From Avena insularis (lineage: Eukaryota; Streptophyta; Magnoliopsida; Poales; Poaceae), in the NCBI GenBank assembly GCA_023614405.1, contig CM042686.1, forward strand, positions 469,868,740 through 469,932,739: DNA of 64,000 nt, read 5' to 3'. Positions within the stretch are counted from its first letter, which is position 1. Each line of letters opens with the position of its first letter. Made by a program: the position numbers and the translations under genes. The notes under the pieces were generated by a model, which searched no databases, was not told where the DNA came from, and saw nothing but the letters and a program-made list of their open reading frames with translations. Positions 44,832-55,615 of the stretch are shown piece by piece.

Positions 44832-47096
44832 ATTGGTGTCGTCTGTGGGAAACGTGAACACTGGAACCATGGATTCGGCAGACCGCTCTCCACCAAGCAT
44901 CAACCTGACAAAAGCATATCCACACCCGCCCACCCTATATTGGTACCCGCCGATTTCAACAGCGGATCCGATCTAATCATCAGAAGCTTCCACTTCCAAG
45001 TAGAAGACCTGCAAGAATCGCACCCTTTGGTCCTGGTCACATCAAAACCGTCGGTGGAAAAACCTACGCCTACGGTGGTACCAGCATCATCCGTCGGATC
45101 CTCCATGGACGCCACAGCACAGGTGGAAGCAGGCGAAGAAAACGAGAAAATCGAGACGGCTCTGGGGGACCTTGATGGTCTTTACGACAATCTCTCCTTT
45201 GGATCAGATCCATAGCTAACCCCACCACGCGAAGCAAGCCTGACAAATACCGGACCCGAAGAAAGCAGCGAAAGCATCGACTTCAGAATTCGGATGGTAG
45301 AAATCTACCCAGAACAAAAACTGATGGACTTCGCTGGTTCACCCGACAGTGTCTCCCTCGGTTCAGATGATGACATCACCAGTTCATATATCACTCAGCA
45401 CCAAGTATGTGTGATCATCGGAGACGCCTCAACCCAGCAAGACTCCAACGGTAACCCAATTTTTAACCCCAATGATATTCTTTTAAGCCACAATGCAGGA
45501 AGTCACGGCAACGAAGGAAGCCAAGGAAATGGGGGAGGTCCAACAGTCAACCGTGTAAATCGAGAAGAAGAAGAACCACACAGAGGCGAGAGGCAAACTC
45601 TCAGCTTACCAGCCAGCGCATGGGAAAAAGCAAGGGCAGAAATTTTGGGTGCGGTTCCAATGATAACGGACGCCACTCATGAATATTTATTAGCATATCA
45701 ATATTTATTCCATCACAAGAAGAGAGACCTACTAAAGATGCGAAGGAAACTCGACGAAAGGAAAGATTAGTCGACAAATCTAGCCTACGACGGGCGCAGT
45801 TAAGCTCCACTCGAGGATCAAGGAGCGTAACAGGAGGAGCATCGCCAAGGAGAGGAACATCTCGATTGCAGAATATCCCCGAAGCAGAGAGGAGCGGACT
45901 AATCCGAGACCTTGATCTATCATTCATGTCAATAGACCAGGCTGGAAACATTAAGGAAAAAACAGCCCAGGCAGCCATTGTGGCTGCACAAACATATCTA
46001 ATCACAACTCAGCCCACACCTGACGATCCTCACGCGGCCCTCCACCGCTCCGCCCTGATGAATATCGGCATGGTAGGAGCATCTCTCACACAAGCACAGC
46101 AAGGAACCACGCGGTAACTCGACAGATCCCCACGCTGTCGCAGTAGCCCTCGGCAAGGAGGTCATACCCGATGATCATGATCGCCACATCGAGTCCACTT
46201 TTTAGAATCAGTGTCGCGAAACAATGCAAGAAACTATATCACACAGTGAAGGGTTGACCGATCCAGAGAAGAGCGTAGCACCCAAAGATACCATGACGGT
46301 GAAAGCGAGGAAGAGCAAGAACTATGCGGAGCTAGTTGCTTTACCCGACAAGTTCGCAAGACTCTGGTATCAAAACACTTTAAATTACCTCAAGATCATC
46401 AAAAGTACGGTGGTCTCCAAGAACCCAAAGCTTGGCTGGCAGATTATCTGGCAACCGTCAAGTTACAAGGCGGATCCAAAGCTACCGCAATGCAAAGTTT
46501 GCAGTTGCACCTAACCGACGCAACACGTTCCTGGCTAAGACAACTACCCGAAGATTCTATCAGCAGTTGGAACGATCTTGAGGACAAATTTATCAGAAAC
46601 TTCCAGTCCACATTCAAGCGACCCACGTCTTTGGAGAAATTGCGGGCCTGCAAGCAAAAGCCAGGAAATCAATACGGGCTTTCATCCAATGGTGGAACAT
46701 CATAAAATAATCGGTTGAAGCCATATTCGATGAAAGAGCAATCGGCGCCTTCAACGATGGACTTCAACCGCAGGAATTTATTGAAGAACTAGGATGAACC
46801 AAGCCAAAGACAATTTCGCAGCTGATGGACATAGCCAATCGTTAGGCTGATGGAGAGGACACAGTACAGAACAAAATCGCCCATTCACCTGAAGAAGATA
46901 GGGAAATGCGCAATAACAATCGAAGACGACGAACCAACGATGGGTATAGTACACCAAGTTACGTTGCAGCCAGTTTCTCTGGAGGGGACCAGCGACGGAG
47001 CGATGATTACAACAACGGATACCGTGGTAACAGGGACAGCATCGGTGGAGGCCAGCCGCAGCAATGATACCAGCCGACGAATCGAGACCCACCTAT
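44803..47096 (+). pseudogene. gag: Tat3b Gag, broken in several frames
   Basis: The ATG at 44803 is in a good plant start context (ACCATGGAC) within the LTR, and the frame runs through the primer site (MDIAEVTPRQLVSSVG). Later parts scatter over frames: a DLIIRSFHFQVEDL segment near 44970 (Tat2 has a similar GSFRFQVGQ stretch), an acidic/Asn-Gly-rich region 45294-45770, a helical region 45866-46117, and a capsid-type core near 46440-46700 (QSLQLHLTDATRSWLRQLP, SSWNDLEDKFIRNF). Stops and frameshifts between these segments show it is inactive. Confidence 0.7.
44832..44851 (+). promoter_or_regulatory. Tat3b primer binding site
   Basis: ATTGGTGTCGTCTGTGGGAA, one base different from the Tat1/Tat2 site. 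Confidence 0.8.
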
Positions 47097-47861
47097 GTCA
47101 GCAGGACAAATGTTGGAAGGACCATGCAATATGCACTTCTACGTCGACTCGGCAGGGAAAAGACGACCAAATCACCTCCTAAAGGACTGCCAAACATTCT
47201 TAAAAATGCAAGAGCTATGCAACGCAAGGGTAACCAAAGCAGCAAATCGAGGCTACGCTACCACGCCTGGCGCTTTGGCTATCGGGACAGCCACAAAACA
47301 CAACACAACACACCTGCCAGCAGGACAGCCGCAAAACACAACACATCAAGATGACGAATATCCTAGGTCAAAAGGAGCAATGTCAATGATCCAGAAGGGA
47401 CGGCCCTCCAACAGAACACAGAAGTTGATCACTAGGCAAGTAAACATGGTAGTAACAAAGCCACCTCCTACACCTGACTATCTCCATTGGTCAGAACAAG
47501 AAATTACCTTCAATAGAGTTGATCATCCACTACGGGTCCCTCGACCAGGCCATTCAGCGCTAATAGTAGAAGACAAATCGGCGGGTTCGACATGAGCAAG
47601 GTTTTCTTGGATGCAGGGAGTAACATCAACCTGATCTACGCCAAAACTCCATGGGCTATGAATTGGTCCATGACAAATCTAGTATCTATAGACACAACTT
47701 TCCACGGGATAGTTCCAAGAAAAGCCGAAATTCCATTGGGCAAAGTCCACCTCTACATAGTCTTCGGATCAAAGAATAACTTCAGATGCGAAAATCTAGA
47801 GTTCGAAGTCATGGACTGGCCATCAGTACCACGCAATCCTGGGATGACCAGCTTTCTCTAG
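47095..47861 (+). pseudogene. pro: Tat3b Gag zinc-knuckle region and retropepsin
   Basis: It has a CHHC-like knuckle (C-x2-H-x12-H-x4-C, from GPCNMHF to LLKDCQTF) with all four ligands kept, a basic QKGRPSNRTQKLITRQV segment also seen in Tat1/Tat2, then, one frame over at 47592, a retropepsin VFLDAGSNINLIYA. An altered ILGR-equivalent follows. The frame shift at 47592 falls between the knuckle region and the protease. Confidence 0.75.
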
Positions 47862-48532
47862 GTTCATGGCAGTACCTCACTACGCATATCTGGTGCTAAA
47901 AATGCCAGCCCCCAACAGGGTCATAATAGTAAAAGGAAGCTTCAGTCGCTCGGACAGCTACGATTAGGAATTCAACAAAATATCAGAATCTTTCGGGATG
48001 AAGACAGAACTTGGACAGTTGAAAATAGCGGATGAGTAATCACTACATGAAGGGCACACCCACAAAAAGCAAACATTGGAAGAGCAGGCGCACAACGGTC
48101 TCGCAAAAGCAACCTATGTGGCCTCGACTATAGGTCCCGCATAGCAAGGCCCACTCGTCGAAAATATGAGAGCACCCCACATACCAACACGGACCATGAT
48201 GAAGAACCCCAAGAACAGAAGCCGAAGTTCCTAAAGAAAATCTTCACTTTGATGCACTTTATATTCAATAAAGACCAACTGCCAGGCGATCATGCCCTCG
48301 CAATGTATTTCCATTTATGCTTATCAGTGAATAAAGAAAGTACTTCATGAGATACAAATTTCTGTGGCACACGAAAGTAGTTATGCAAACGAACATTAGT
48401 TCATCGGGTCATCAACAAGAGAATACCGCATACAATCAAAATCCCATATAAAATATACGACCTTTTTGACAAATATAAGAAAGATCTATACAATATCTCT
48501 TCTACGAAGTACAAGGTTGCACAAGCAAGTAG
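47862..48532 (+). other. Tat3b region after protease; pol absent
   Basis: Polyprotein-like remnants near 47865-48035 (HYAYL, KMPAP, SESFGM) correspond to the Tat1 protease-RT linker, but the next sequence leads straight to short A/T-rich 3' sequence. No RT, RNase H or integrase motif is found, so about 4 kb is missing compared with Tat1. Confidence 0.7.
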
Positions 48533-48935
48533 TCAGATAGCAAAATTAACAAAAAATTCTTCGCCTGCCTCAAAGCATCTTCGAACAATCCTAATGGCGG
48601 GTCTACGAGTAGCGGCATAATGAGGCGCCATATCAACAAGGCCATCACCAGAAGGGGTAGGCAGCCCTGAAGATACAACATCCAAGTCTAGCATCGGATG
48701 ATGCGCATGTACCCAATAAAGCGCGAGCATGGCACCCACCACAAGTTGAAGCTTCACGAAATGATGAATCGTTTCACCTTATCGAAACTTCGCAAGCAAA
48801 TCCGCCAAGGTCTGAGGCTGAGGATCCTGAGGAAACATGGCATTATAAACAAGGGCCAGCGATCTGCGATAGCACTCGCCAAACCTCTCCACCTCTGATA
48901 GGTGATGTTTACGCACTTCTATTCTTGTAGACAGT
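48533..48935 (-). pseudogene. Tat3b antisense gene, C-terminal segments
   Basis: Minus-strand frames at 48533-48757 and 48779-48935 match the end of the Tat1 antisense gene: YNAMFPQDPQPQTLADLLAKF aligns with its MFPLD..SLLALLAKF, and VDMAPHYAATRRPA with NMVPHYQAEGRPA. The gene continues (toward its 5' end) beyond the solo LTR at 50315. Confidence 0.6.
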
Positions 48936-50314
48936 TGTTGGGCCTCCAAGTCCAGAGGTTTGTAGAATAGCAGCAAGTTTTCCCTTAAGTGGATCACCCA
49001 AGGTTTATCGAACTCAGGGAGGAAGTGGTCAAAGGTATCCCCTCTCAAGCAACCCTGTAATCAAGATACAAGAAGTCTCTTGTGTCCCCAACACACCCAA
49101 TACACTTGTCAGGTGTATAGGTGCACTAGTTCGGCGAAGAGATAGTGAAATACAAGTGGTATGGATAATTATAAGTGGTAACGGTGATAGAAAATAGCTT
49201 GATGGCGTGGAAAAGACTAAAGCAAAACTGAAATAAAGATGGAAGCAAGAAAAACATGTAACAGATCTAGTAGCAAATGAAGTTTCAATGCTTAGAAACA
49301 AGGCCTAGGGATCATACTTTCACTAGTGAACACTCTCATATAAATATATTCTTCTTTATGATACTATGCTGAACTACTCTCCGGTTGGACACTCTAATCG
49401 TTGGTAGGGCTATAACAGCACACCTCAAAGTTCATCTTTCCCATCTAGATAACCCCACACTGTCACCTTGAGTACTAGACGGTTCCAACAAACACCACAA
49501 TTTCATAAAGACATCCAACTCCAAATATAACTCATAACAAGTATTTGTAATCTCTAGCCTAAGTGCCACCATGGTGTGCACGCTGTCACTTTCACACACA
49601 TGGGGAGAGCAGAGATCTATTTAAGCACTTGAGTAGCAAGGTAGATCTATAGATTACAAGCTCATGAACTCATTAAGATCATGCATAGAGAGAGAGATAA
49701 ACACATAGCTACCGGTAGAACCCTTAGCCTTGAGAGGGAACTACTCCCTCATCATCATGGGAATCAGCAACGATGATGGAGATGGTGGTGGAGATCGATG
49801 GAGATGGCTCCGGGGGCACTTCCCCGTCCCGACAGGGTGCCGGAACAGAGACTTTCTGTCCCCCGAATCTCCCCTTCGGTGGTGGCGGCGCTGCGGAACT
49901 TTTTGTGGATTTCTGATTGACCATCCAGGGTTTTTGCATCGGGAGGCATCTTATAGGCGAAGAGGCAAAGTCGGTGGGCGGCCAGGGGGACCACACCATG
50001 CTCTGGCGCAGCCTAGGGGTACCCGCGCCTGGGGGTGTGGCCACCCTGTGGCCCCTCTCCAACTCTCCTTCTGGCTCTGTGAGTCTTCCGGGAAAATAGG
50101 AACTTTGGCTTTTGTCCCGTCCAATTCCGATAATATTCATTTTCTGACTTTCCTGGAACCAAAAACAGCAGAAAATACCGCACCGTGGGCTCTTGTTAAT
50201 AGGTTAGTCGAAGAAATCATATGAAAAGTACTCCAAAGTGTGGACAAAACATAAGAAAGTAGATAAAACCAAGCATGGAACATCAAAAATTATAGATACA
50301 TTTGCAATGTATCA
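48936..50314 (-). repeat. Solo LTR of a related but divergent subfamily
   Basis: On the minus strand it starts exactly like the NA LTRs (TGATACATTGCAAATGTATC) and shares their first few hundred bases, but is 1379 bp and ends GAGGCCCAACA with different sequence. There is no internal region. The flanks give no clean 5-bp duplication; they show an imperfect 9-base repeat (minus ACTGCCTAT before, ACTGTCTAC after). Confidence 0.75.
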
Positions 50315-50941
50315 ATAGGCAGTCCTGAAGCAATGCCACAGCATAAGCACGACGATGATCAGTCCAAAAATCTGTCTTAGAATTTTGGGAGGCAGACGCA
50401 AGAGCTTGCATTCGGTTGTGCAGACGTTGGGTTTCCTCCCTCTCGCACAATCGAATGCCTACAGATTGGGGAGAAAACATTGACTTCCCGCACACCAGAA
50501 GGAGCAGCAGAAAAAAGAGGAAGAGGACTTACACAACAGCTTCTCACTTGCCCTGGAAATTTCTTCCAAGAAAAAAGCTTCACGATCGAGGGCCTGGCGC
50601 ATCTTAGATTGGGGAACATCCACCATTGATTGAACAACCCGAAGTTTTCCTTCAAGTTTTTTCACCTGTTCAATTTTTTCAGCGTACAACGACGGGTCCA
50701 CCGTACGCACAATGGCGGTATTGGTTGTGCCCACTACATATGAGGACGGAATTGCATTTGACAATTGCGCGGACCTAGAAGGAGCCGAAGATTCATTCAA
50801 AATCTGGCAAGACACAAAAGATATGGAACGTTCAGCATACAAAAACAAACTCATACGCATATATTCAATAGTTGCTTTCTTGTAAAAAGGAAGCAAAAGG
50901 CAGCTGGATAAGTTAAAGGTTCATTACAGTGACGGCAAGGG
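50315..50941 (-). pseudogene. Tat3b antisense gene, coiled-coil segment
   Basis: Contains SLYAEKIEQVKKLEGKLRVV and DREAFFLEEISRASEKLL (matching the Tat1 VKQLERELPILRG...REQYLLGEV segment) and, after an intron-like gap, WTDHRRAYAVALLQD (Tat1: WVDHDRAIALATMQD). It is bounded by the solo LTR on the left and Tat2 on the right. Confidence 0.6.
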
Positions 50942-51107
50942 TGACGAGGGTTTAACTCATCAATGCCCATTGTTATGGACTTGGGTTTTGGAGAAGGAGG
51001 GAGCGCTGGAGACATCTATCGGCTAGCAACAAGCACATAGGGGACTCGAAGATTTACCTAGGTTCGGGCCTCGTAGAGGTCCCTACTCCTGCTTGTCTGC
51101 TCGTGGA
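50942..51107 (-). repeat. Tat2 3' LTR, shortened
   Basis: On the minus strand it begins at TCCACGAGCAGACAAG and ends AACCCTCGTCA. It corresponds to only the last third of the Tat1 LTR. The bases just before it (AATAGATGTC) also occur within the LTR itself. Confidence 0.7.
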
Positions 51108-51111
51108 GACA

Positions 51112-51767
51112 TCTATTAGCTTTTTCGACTTGACCATTGGTCTGAGGATGTGCCACGGAGGCATAGCTAACGTTGATTCCCAGATTCTCACAGAATTCTT
51201 GGAACTCCTTGGATGTGAAGTTTGTCCCGTTGTCCGTGATGATGCTGTGTGGCACTCCGAAGCGGTAGATGATGGACTCGAAGAATTTGACTGCGCTGGC
51301 TCATGACTGCTTAGTCACCAGCATGGCCTCTATCCACTTGGTGAATTTGTCGACTGCGACCAAGAGGTAGACGTAGCCTCCTCGTGAGGACCTTGGGAGT
51401 TTGCCGACCATGTCGAGTCCCCATTGCGCAAAGGGCCAGGCCAATGGAATTGGCCAAAGTTCTGCGCCAGGTGCGTGCGGCTTGTCCGCGAATCACTGGC
51501 ACGCGTTGCATTTCTGGACGATGTCCTTGGCATCACGCATGGCCGTAGGCCAGTAGAATCTAGCTCGTAGAGCTTTGGTAACGAGGGCGCGACTACCGGC
51601 ATGATGCCCGCAAGTCCCCTCATGGATGTCGAGGAGGACAGCTCTTCCATCGGCTGTGGAGACGCATCGTTGGAGTACTCATGTGATGCTGCGCTTATAT
51701 AGTTCGCCGTTGATAATAGCGAATGCCTTGGATCGCCGCACGATGTGCCGTGCATCAGTCGGATCAT
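51112..51767 (-). pseudogene. pol (integrase): Tat2 integrase, 3' truncated
   Basis: The zinc-finger and DDE region match Tat1, in several frames. HSIITDNGTNFTSKEFQEF holds the second Asp, and TNGQVEKAN the catalytic Glu; the next codons already come from LTR sequence. The GPY/PWEGSY-type C-terminal domain is gone, so this cannot give a complete integrase. Confidence 0.75.
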
Positions 51768-53050
51768 CCGGTTGCCTCTTGTTGAGAAGGTACGTGATGT
51801 ACGATTGAGTCCAGGATTGCTCGATCATCATGACGCTCATGAGTCCTTCGAGTCCTGTGTCCAGCTCCAAGTCGTCGAGTGCCATTGGATCATTGGGCGG
51901 TGTAGCCCCCGAGTCCGTTGTTGCGCTTGTTTTCTTCTCTGTGGCCTTTGGCTTGATGGAGTGTTCACAGATGCGCTCGAGAAATACCCCAGTTGGTATG
52001 GGGGCGCAGGTAGAGCCTATGTTGGCGAGTGTGTCCGCTTCTTCATTGCTTTCGTGTCCTATGTGTCGCAGCTCGCAACCGTCGAAATCCCCTTCGAGTG
52101 TGTCGTAGAGGTCCCGGTAGGCGATCATGTTGTCGTTCAGTGCGTCGCACTCATGCATTGTTTGGTTGACGACCAGCTTGGAGGCGCCGTATATAATGAG
52201 CCTCTTGGCGCCGCGGGCTTTTGCCATCCTCATCCCGTGTAGCAGGGCCTCGTATTCAGCTTCGTTGTTGGAGGTGGTGAACTGCATTCGTAGGATATAT
52301 TTCAGCTTGTCCCCCTGGGGTGATGTCAGTATGACACCTGCACCAGCTCCGTCCTTCCGCTTGGATCCGTCAAAGTGCATTGTCCAGAGGTAGGACATAT
52401 CTGGTTTTTCGGGGAGCTGGTTCTCCATCCAGTGCACGAGGAAGTCAGGGAGAACTTGCGACTTGATTGCGTCACGCTTTTCGTATGTGATGTCTCATGG
52501 AGACAATTCGATTCCCCAAAGCGCGACTCGCCCCGTGGCGTCGGGGTTGTTGAGGATATGCCCCAGCGGGGCATCGTTGACCACCACGACTGGGTGTTCC
52601 CGGAAGTAGTGGCGCAGTCGCCGGGCAGTCATGATGACGACGTATGCCAGCTTCTGGTAGTGCGGGTACTGCTATTTTGTTGGCGTGAGGACCTCGCTGA
52701 GGTAGTAGACTGGGCGCTATACCCCGTGGACCTTGTTTTCCTCGGCTCGTTCGACCACGAGCACTGTGTTGACCACCTGGTTGGTGGCGGAGATATATAG
52801 CACCAACGGTTCCCTTTCTCGTGGGGTCACCAGTACTGGCAAAGTGGATAGCAGGCGCTTGAGGTCTTCGAATGCTTCCTGCTCCTCATTGGTCCACTCG
52901 AACTTGTCAGCTTTGTGGAGGAGTTGGTAGAAGGGCAGTGCCTTTTCACCCATCCGACTGATGAATCGCCTGAGAGTCGCGATTCGCCCCAAATTATTGT
53001 TGACGCCTTTATGTTTTTCGGCTTCTCCATGGCCAGTATAGCTTTTATTT
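51679..53050 (-). pseudogene. pol (RNase H): Tat2 RNase H regions (two)
   Basis: 52717-53050 holds the ancestral RNase H start (FEWTNEEQEAFEDLK, PREREPLVLYISATN). 51679-52437 holds the second one (YLWTMHFDGSKRKDGAGAG, SNNEAEYEALLHGMRMA, IIYGASKLVVNQ). Where Tat1 has GDSKL, Tat2 has GASKL, so a catalytic Asp is lost in this copy. The second frame runs on into the integrase N-terminal linker. Confidence 0.75.
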
Positions 53051-53630
53051 TCTTCGGGTTTGCTTTGATTCCTCTCGCGGAGATGAGATACCCGAGTAGT
53101 TGCCCAGATGGTACGCCGAAGGCGCATTTTTCTGGATTGAGCTTGATCCGGTAGCAGTCGAGGTTGTTGACGGTTTCGCGCAAATCGTCGATTAGCGAGG
53201 CTTCCTCTTTGGTCCTGATTACTATGTCATCGACATAGACTTGAATGTTGCGACCAAGTTGGTTCTTGAGGCAAGCCTGCATGCACCACTGGTAGGTGGC
53301 TCCTGCGTTTTTTAGCCTGAAGGGCATTGTGTTGTAGCAGAACACACCAAAGGACGTTGTGAACGCTGTTTTTTCTTGATCTTCCTCCTTCATTCGAATC
53401 TGGTTATAGCCTGAGTAGGCGTCGAGGAAGCAGAGGCGCTCGCATCCCGCGGTGGAGTCAATGATCTGGTTGATTCGTGGTAACGGGAAGTGGTCCTTTG
53501 GATAGTGCTTATTCAAAGAGGTGAAGTCCACACACATCCGCAGGATATCCGTGTCCTTTTTTGGTACTAGAACCGTGTTGGCGAGCCAAGTGCTTTCCTT
53601 GATCTCGCGTATGAATTTGGCGTCGAGGAG
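53051..53630 (-). pseudogene. pol (RT): Tat2 reverse transcriptase, main part
   Basis: MCVDFTSLNKHYPKDHFPLP, FLDAYSGYNQIRM, VYVDDIVIRTKEEA and LGYLISARGIKANPKKIK are in one open frame, without the nonsense codon of Tat1. Its N-terminus lies beyond the solo LTR at 55255. A frame change follows near 53010, where the RNase H continues in another frame. Confidence 0.8.
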
Positions 53631-55254
53631 TGATGGCTAAATGCACGGCGCCCAGAAAAGTGCTTGGTGCGTGGTGTTGATGTAGAGCTCGTTGGGAACC
53701 CCAAGAGGAAGGTATGATGAGCACAACAAAGAAGTTTCTCGCTATGAAACCAAGGTTTAATCGAACCAAGAGGGAGCAAGGAAACACCTCAAAGGTGTTA
53801 CTAGCTGAGCTTTGGCAGGGCGCACTACCGGTGCTAGTAGCAACGTGGAGACATGCACAACAAAACCACAGAACTTTGTCCCCAACTTGCGATGAGGTTG
53901 TCAATCTCACCGTGTTTTGTGGAAAACAAAGGATTAAACGTATCGAATGGAAAGAAGTAAAAGTTTGCAGAAAGTAAACACAAAGCAGTAAAAGATTGTA
54001 GATTGTATGTAAAAGAAAAGGACCGGGATCCATAGTTCACTAGAGGTGTCTCTCCTTAGATAGATAACATGCTGGGTGAACAAATTACAGCGGGGCAATT
54101 GACAAACCAAGAAAGCAATACATGCATATACTAATCATCTTGACTCCTTTGAGACTTGATTGGGCATTACAACATTATACATAGACCGCCATCCAACTGC
54201 ATCTATGACTAATAATCCACCTTCAAAGTTATCATCCAACCCCTCCAAAGATAAGTTGCAAGCAACAGATTATTGCTTTACGAACTGCATGTAAAGTAAA
54301 CAATATGATTGTTCTATGAACAAAGGATTGTTGTTTTCTCCCTAGTAGCAACAGCACATCTAGTACCTTAGAGATTTCTGTCACTTCCCCAGATTACCAG
54401 AGGCATGAACCCACTATCGAGCATAAATACTAACTCTTGGAGTTGCTAGCATCTACTTGGCTAAGATATCTACTAACAACGGAAAGCATGCAAGATCTCA
54501 AATAACAAAGACATGATAGAATCAATAATCAATCTGAAATAGCATCTTAATATCCATCAGATCCCCGCAAACACAACATGTATGAATTACAAATAGATGA
54601 TCTTGATCATGAACGGAGCTCACAAGATCTAGACATCAAAGCACAAAGGAGGAGAACTAGCCATCTAGCTACTACATGGATCCGTAGTCCAAGGATGAAC
54701 TACTCACGCATCACACCGAAGGCTTGCATGGTGATGAAGAAGGCCTGTGGTGAATTCCCTCTCCGGCTGTGGTGCCGGGAAGAGCTTCAGATCCCTCCCG
54801 ATCTAGGGATGGAGATGACGGCGGCTACAGACTCTTTCATGGATTTTTGATCCGGTCCTTAGGGTTTTCGTCCTGAGGGCAATATATAGGCGGAAGGAGA
54901 GGCTGAGGGGGTGCCTGGGCTGGCCACACCACCCAATGGTGCGGGTCAGACCTGGCCGCATGGCCAGGTGGTGTGGCCGCCCTCTGGCCTTTCTCCGTCT
55001 CGTATTCTGGCACTTGATCACTTCCGGAAAAATAGGCACTTTGGATTTTGTCCCGTACAATTCCGAGAATATTCATTTTCTGACTTTCCTGGAACCAAAA
55101 AACAGCGTAAAATGATAGCTCAAATGTGGCTCTTGTCAATAGGTTTGTCCAAGAAATCATATGAAAAGTACTCCAAAGTTGGAACAAAACACAAGAAAGT
55201 GGATAAAACCAAGCATGGAACATCAAAAATTATAGATACATTTGCAATGTATCA
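53631..55254 (-). repeat. Solo LTR of the NA family inside Tat2 RT
   Basis: 1624 bp, minus strand, ends TGATACATT... and ...TAGCCATCA, flanked by a perfect duplication AGGAG (53626-53630 and 55255-55259). No internal sequence is left, so it arose by LTR-LTR recombination. Joining the flanks gives the RT sequence seen unbroken in Tat1 near 19660. Confidence 0.92.
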
Positions 55255-55615
55255 AGGAGTTTGTTGATCTCCATTCCGACTGCCTTTGCTCTTGGCTCAG
55301 ATAATCGCCGGATTGTTTGCTTGACTGGCCTTGCGTCTGGGTTGACGTTGAGTGCATGCTTGGAGAATTTCTAGAACTCTCGCATGTCCGCCGGACACCA
55401 AAGCGAAGATTTCCCAGGCTCACGGAGGAATTCGACGAGCGAGTTCCTATGCGCGGACTCAAGTTATTGGCGATGAGGGCCGCCTTTGGCGGGATCCGGG
55501 GTGGACCTGTACTTTGTGTGCACCGATGAGTCGAAGATAGGTCGGGTGAACTTGGCCAGCTCAAGGAGGCGTATCGTCTGTCGACTTTTAGTCTCGCGAA
55601 GTTCTTCCTCGCATG
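55255..55615 (-). pseudogene. pol: Tat2 RT N-terminus and protease linker
   Basis: Matches Tat1 19660-20060 with many small indels, so the frame is lost. Fragments equivalent to LSEPRAKAVGMEINRLL and DARPVKQTIRRL are readable in pieces. Confidence 0.55.
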
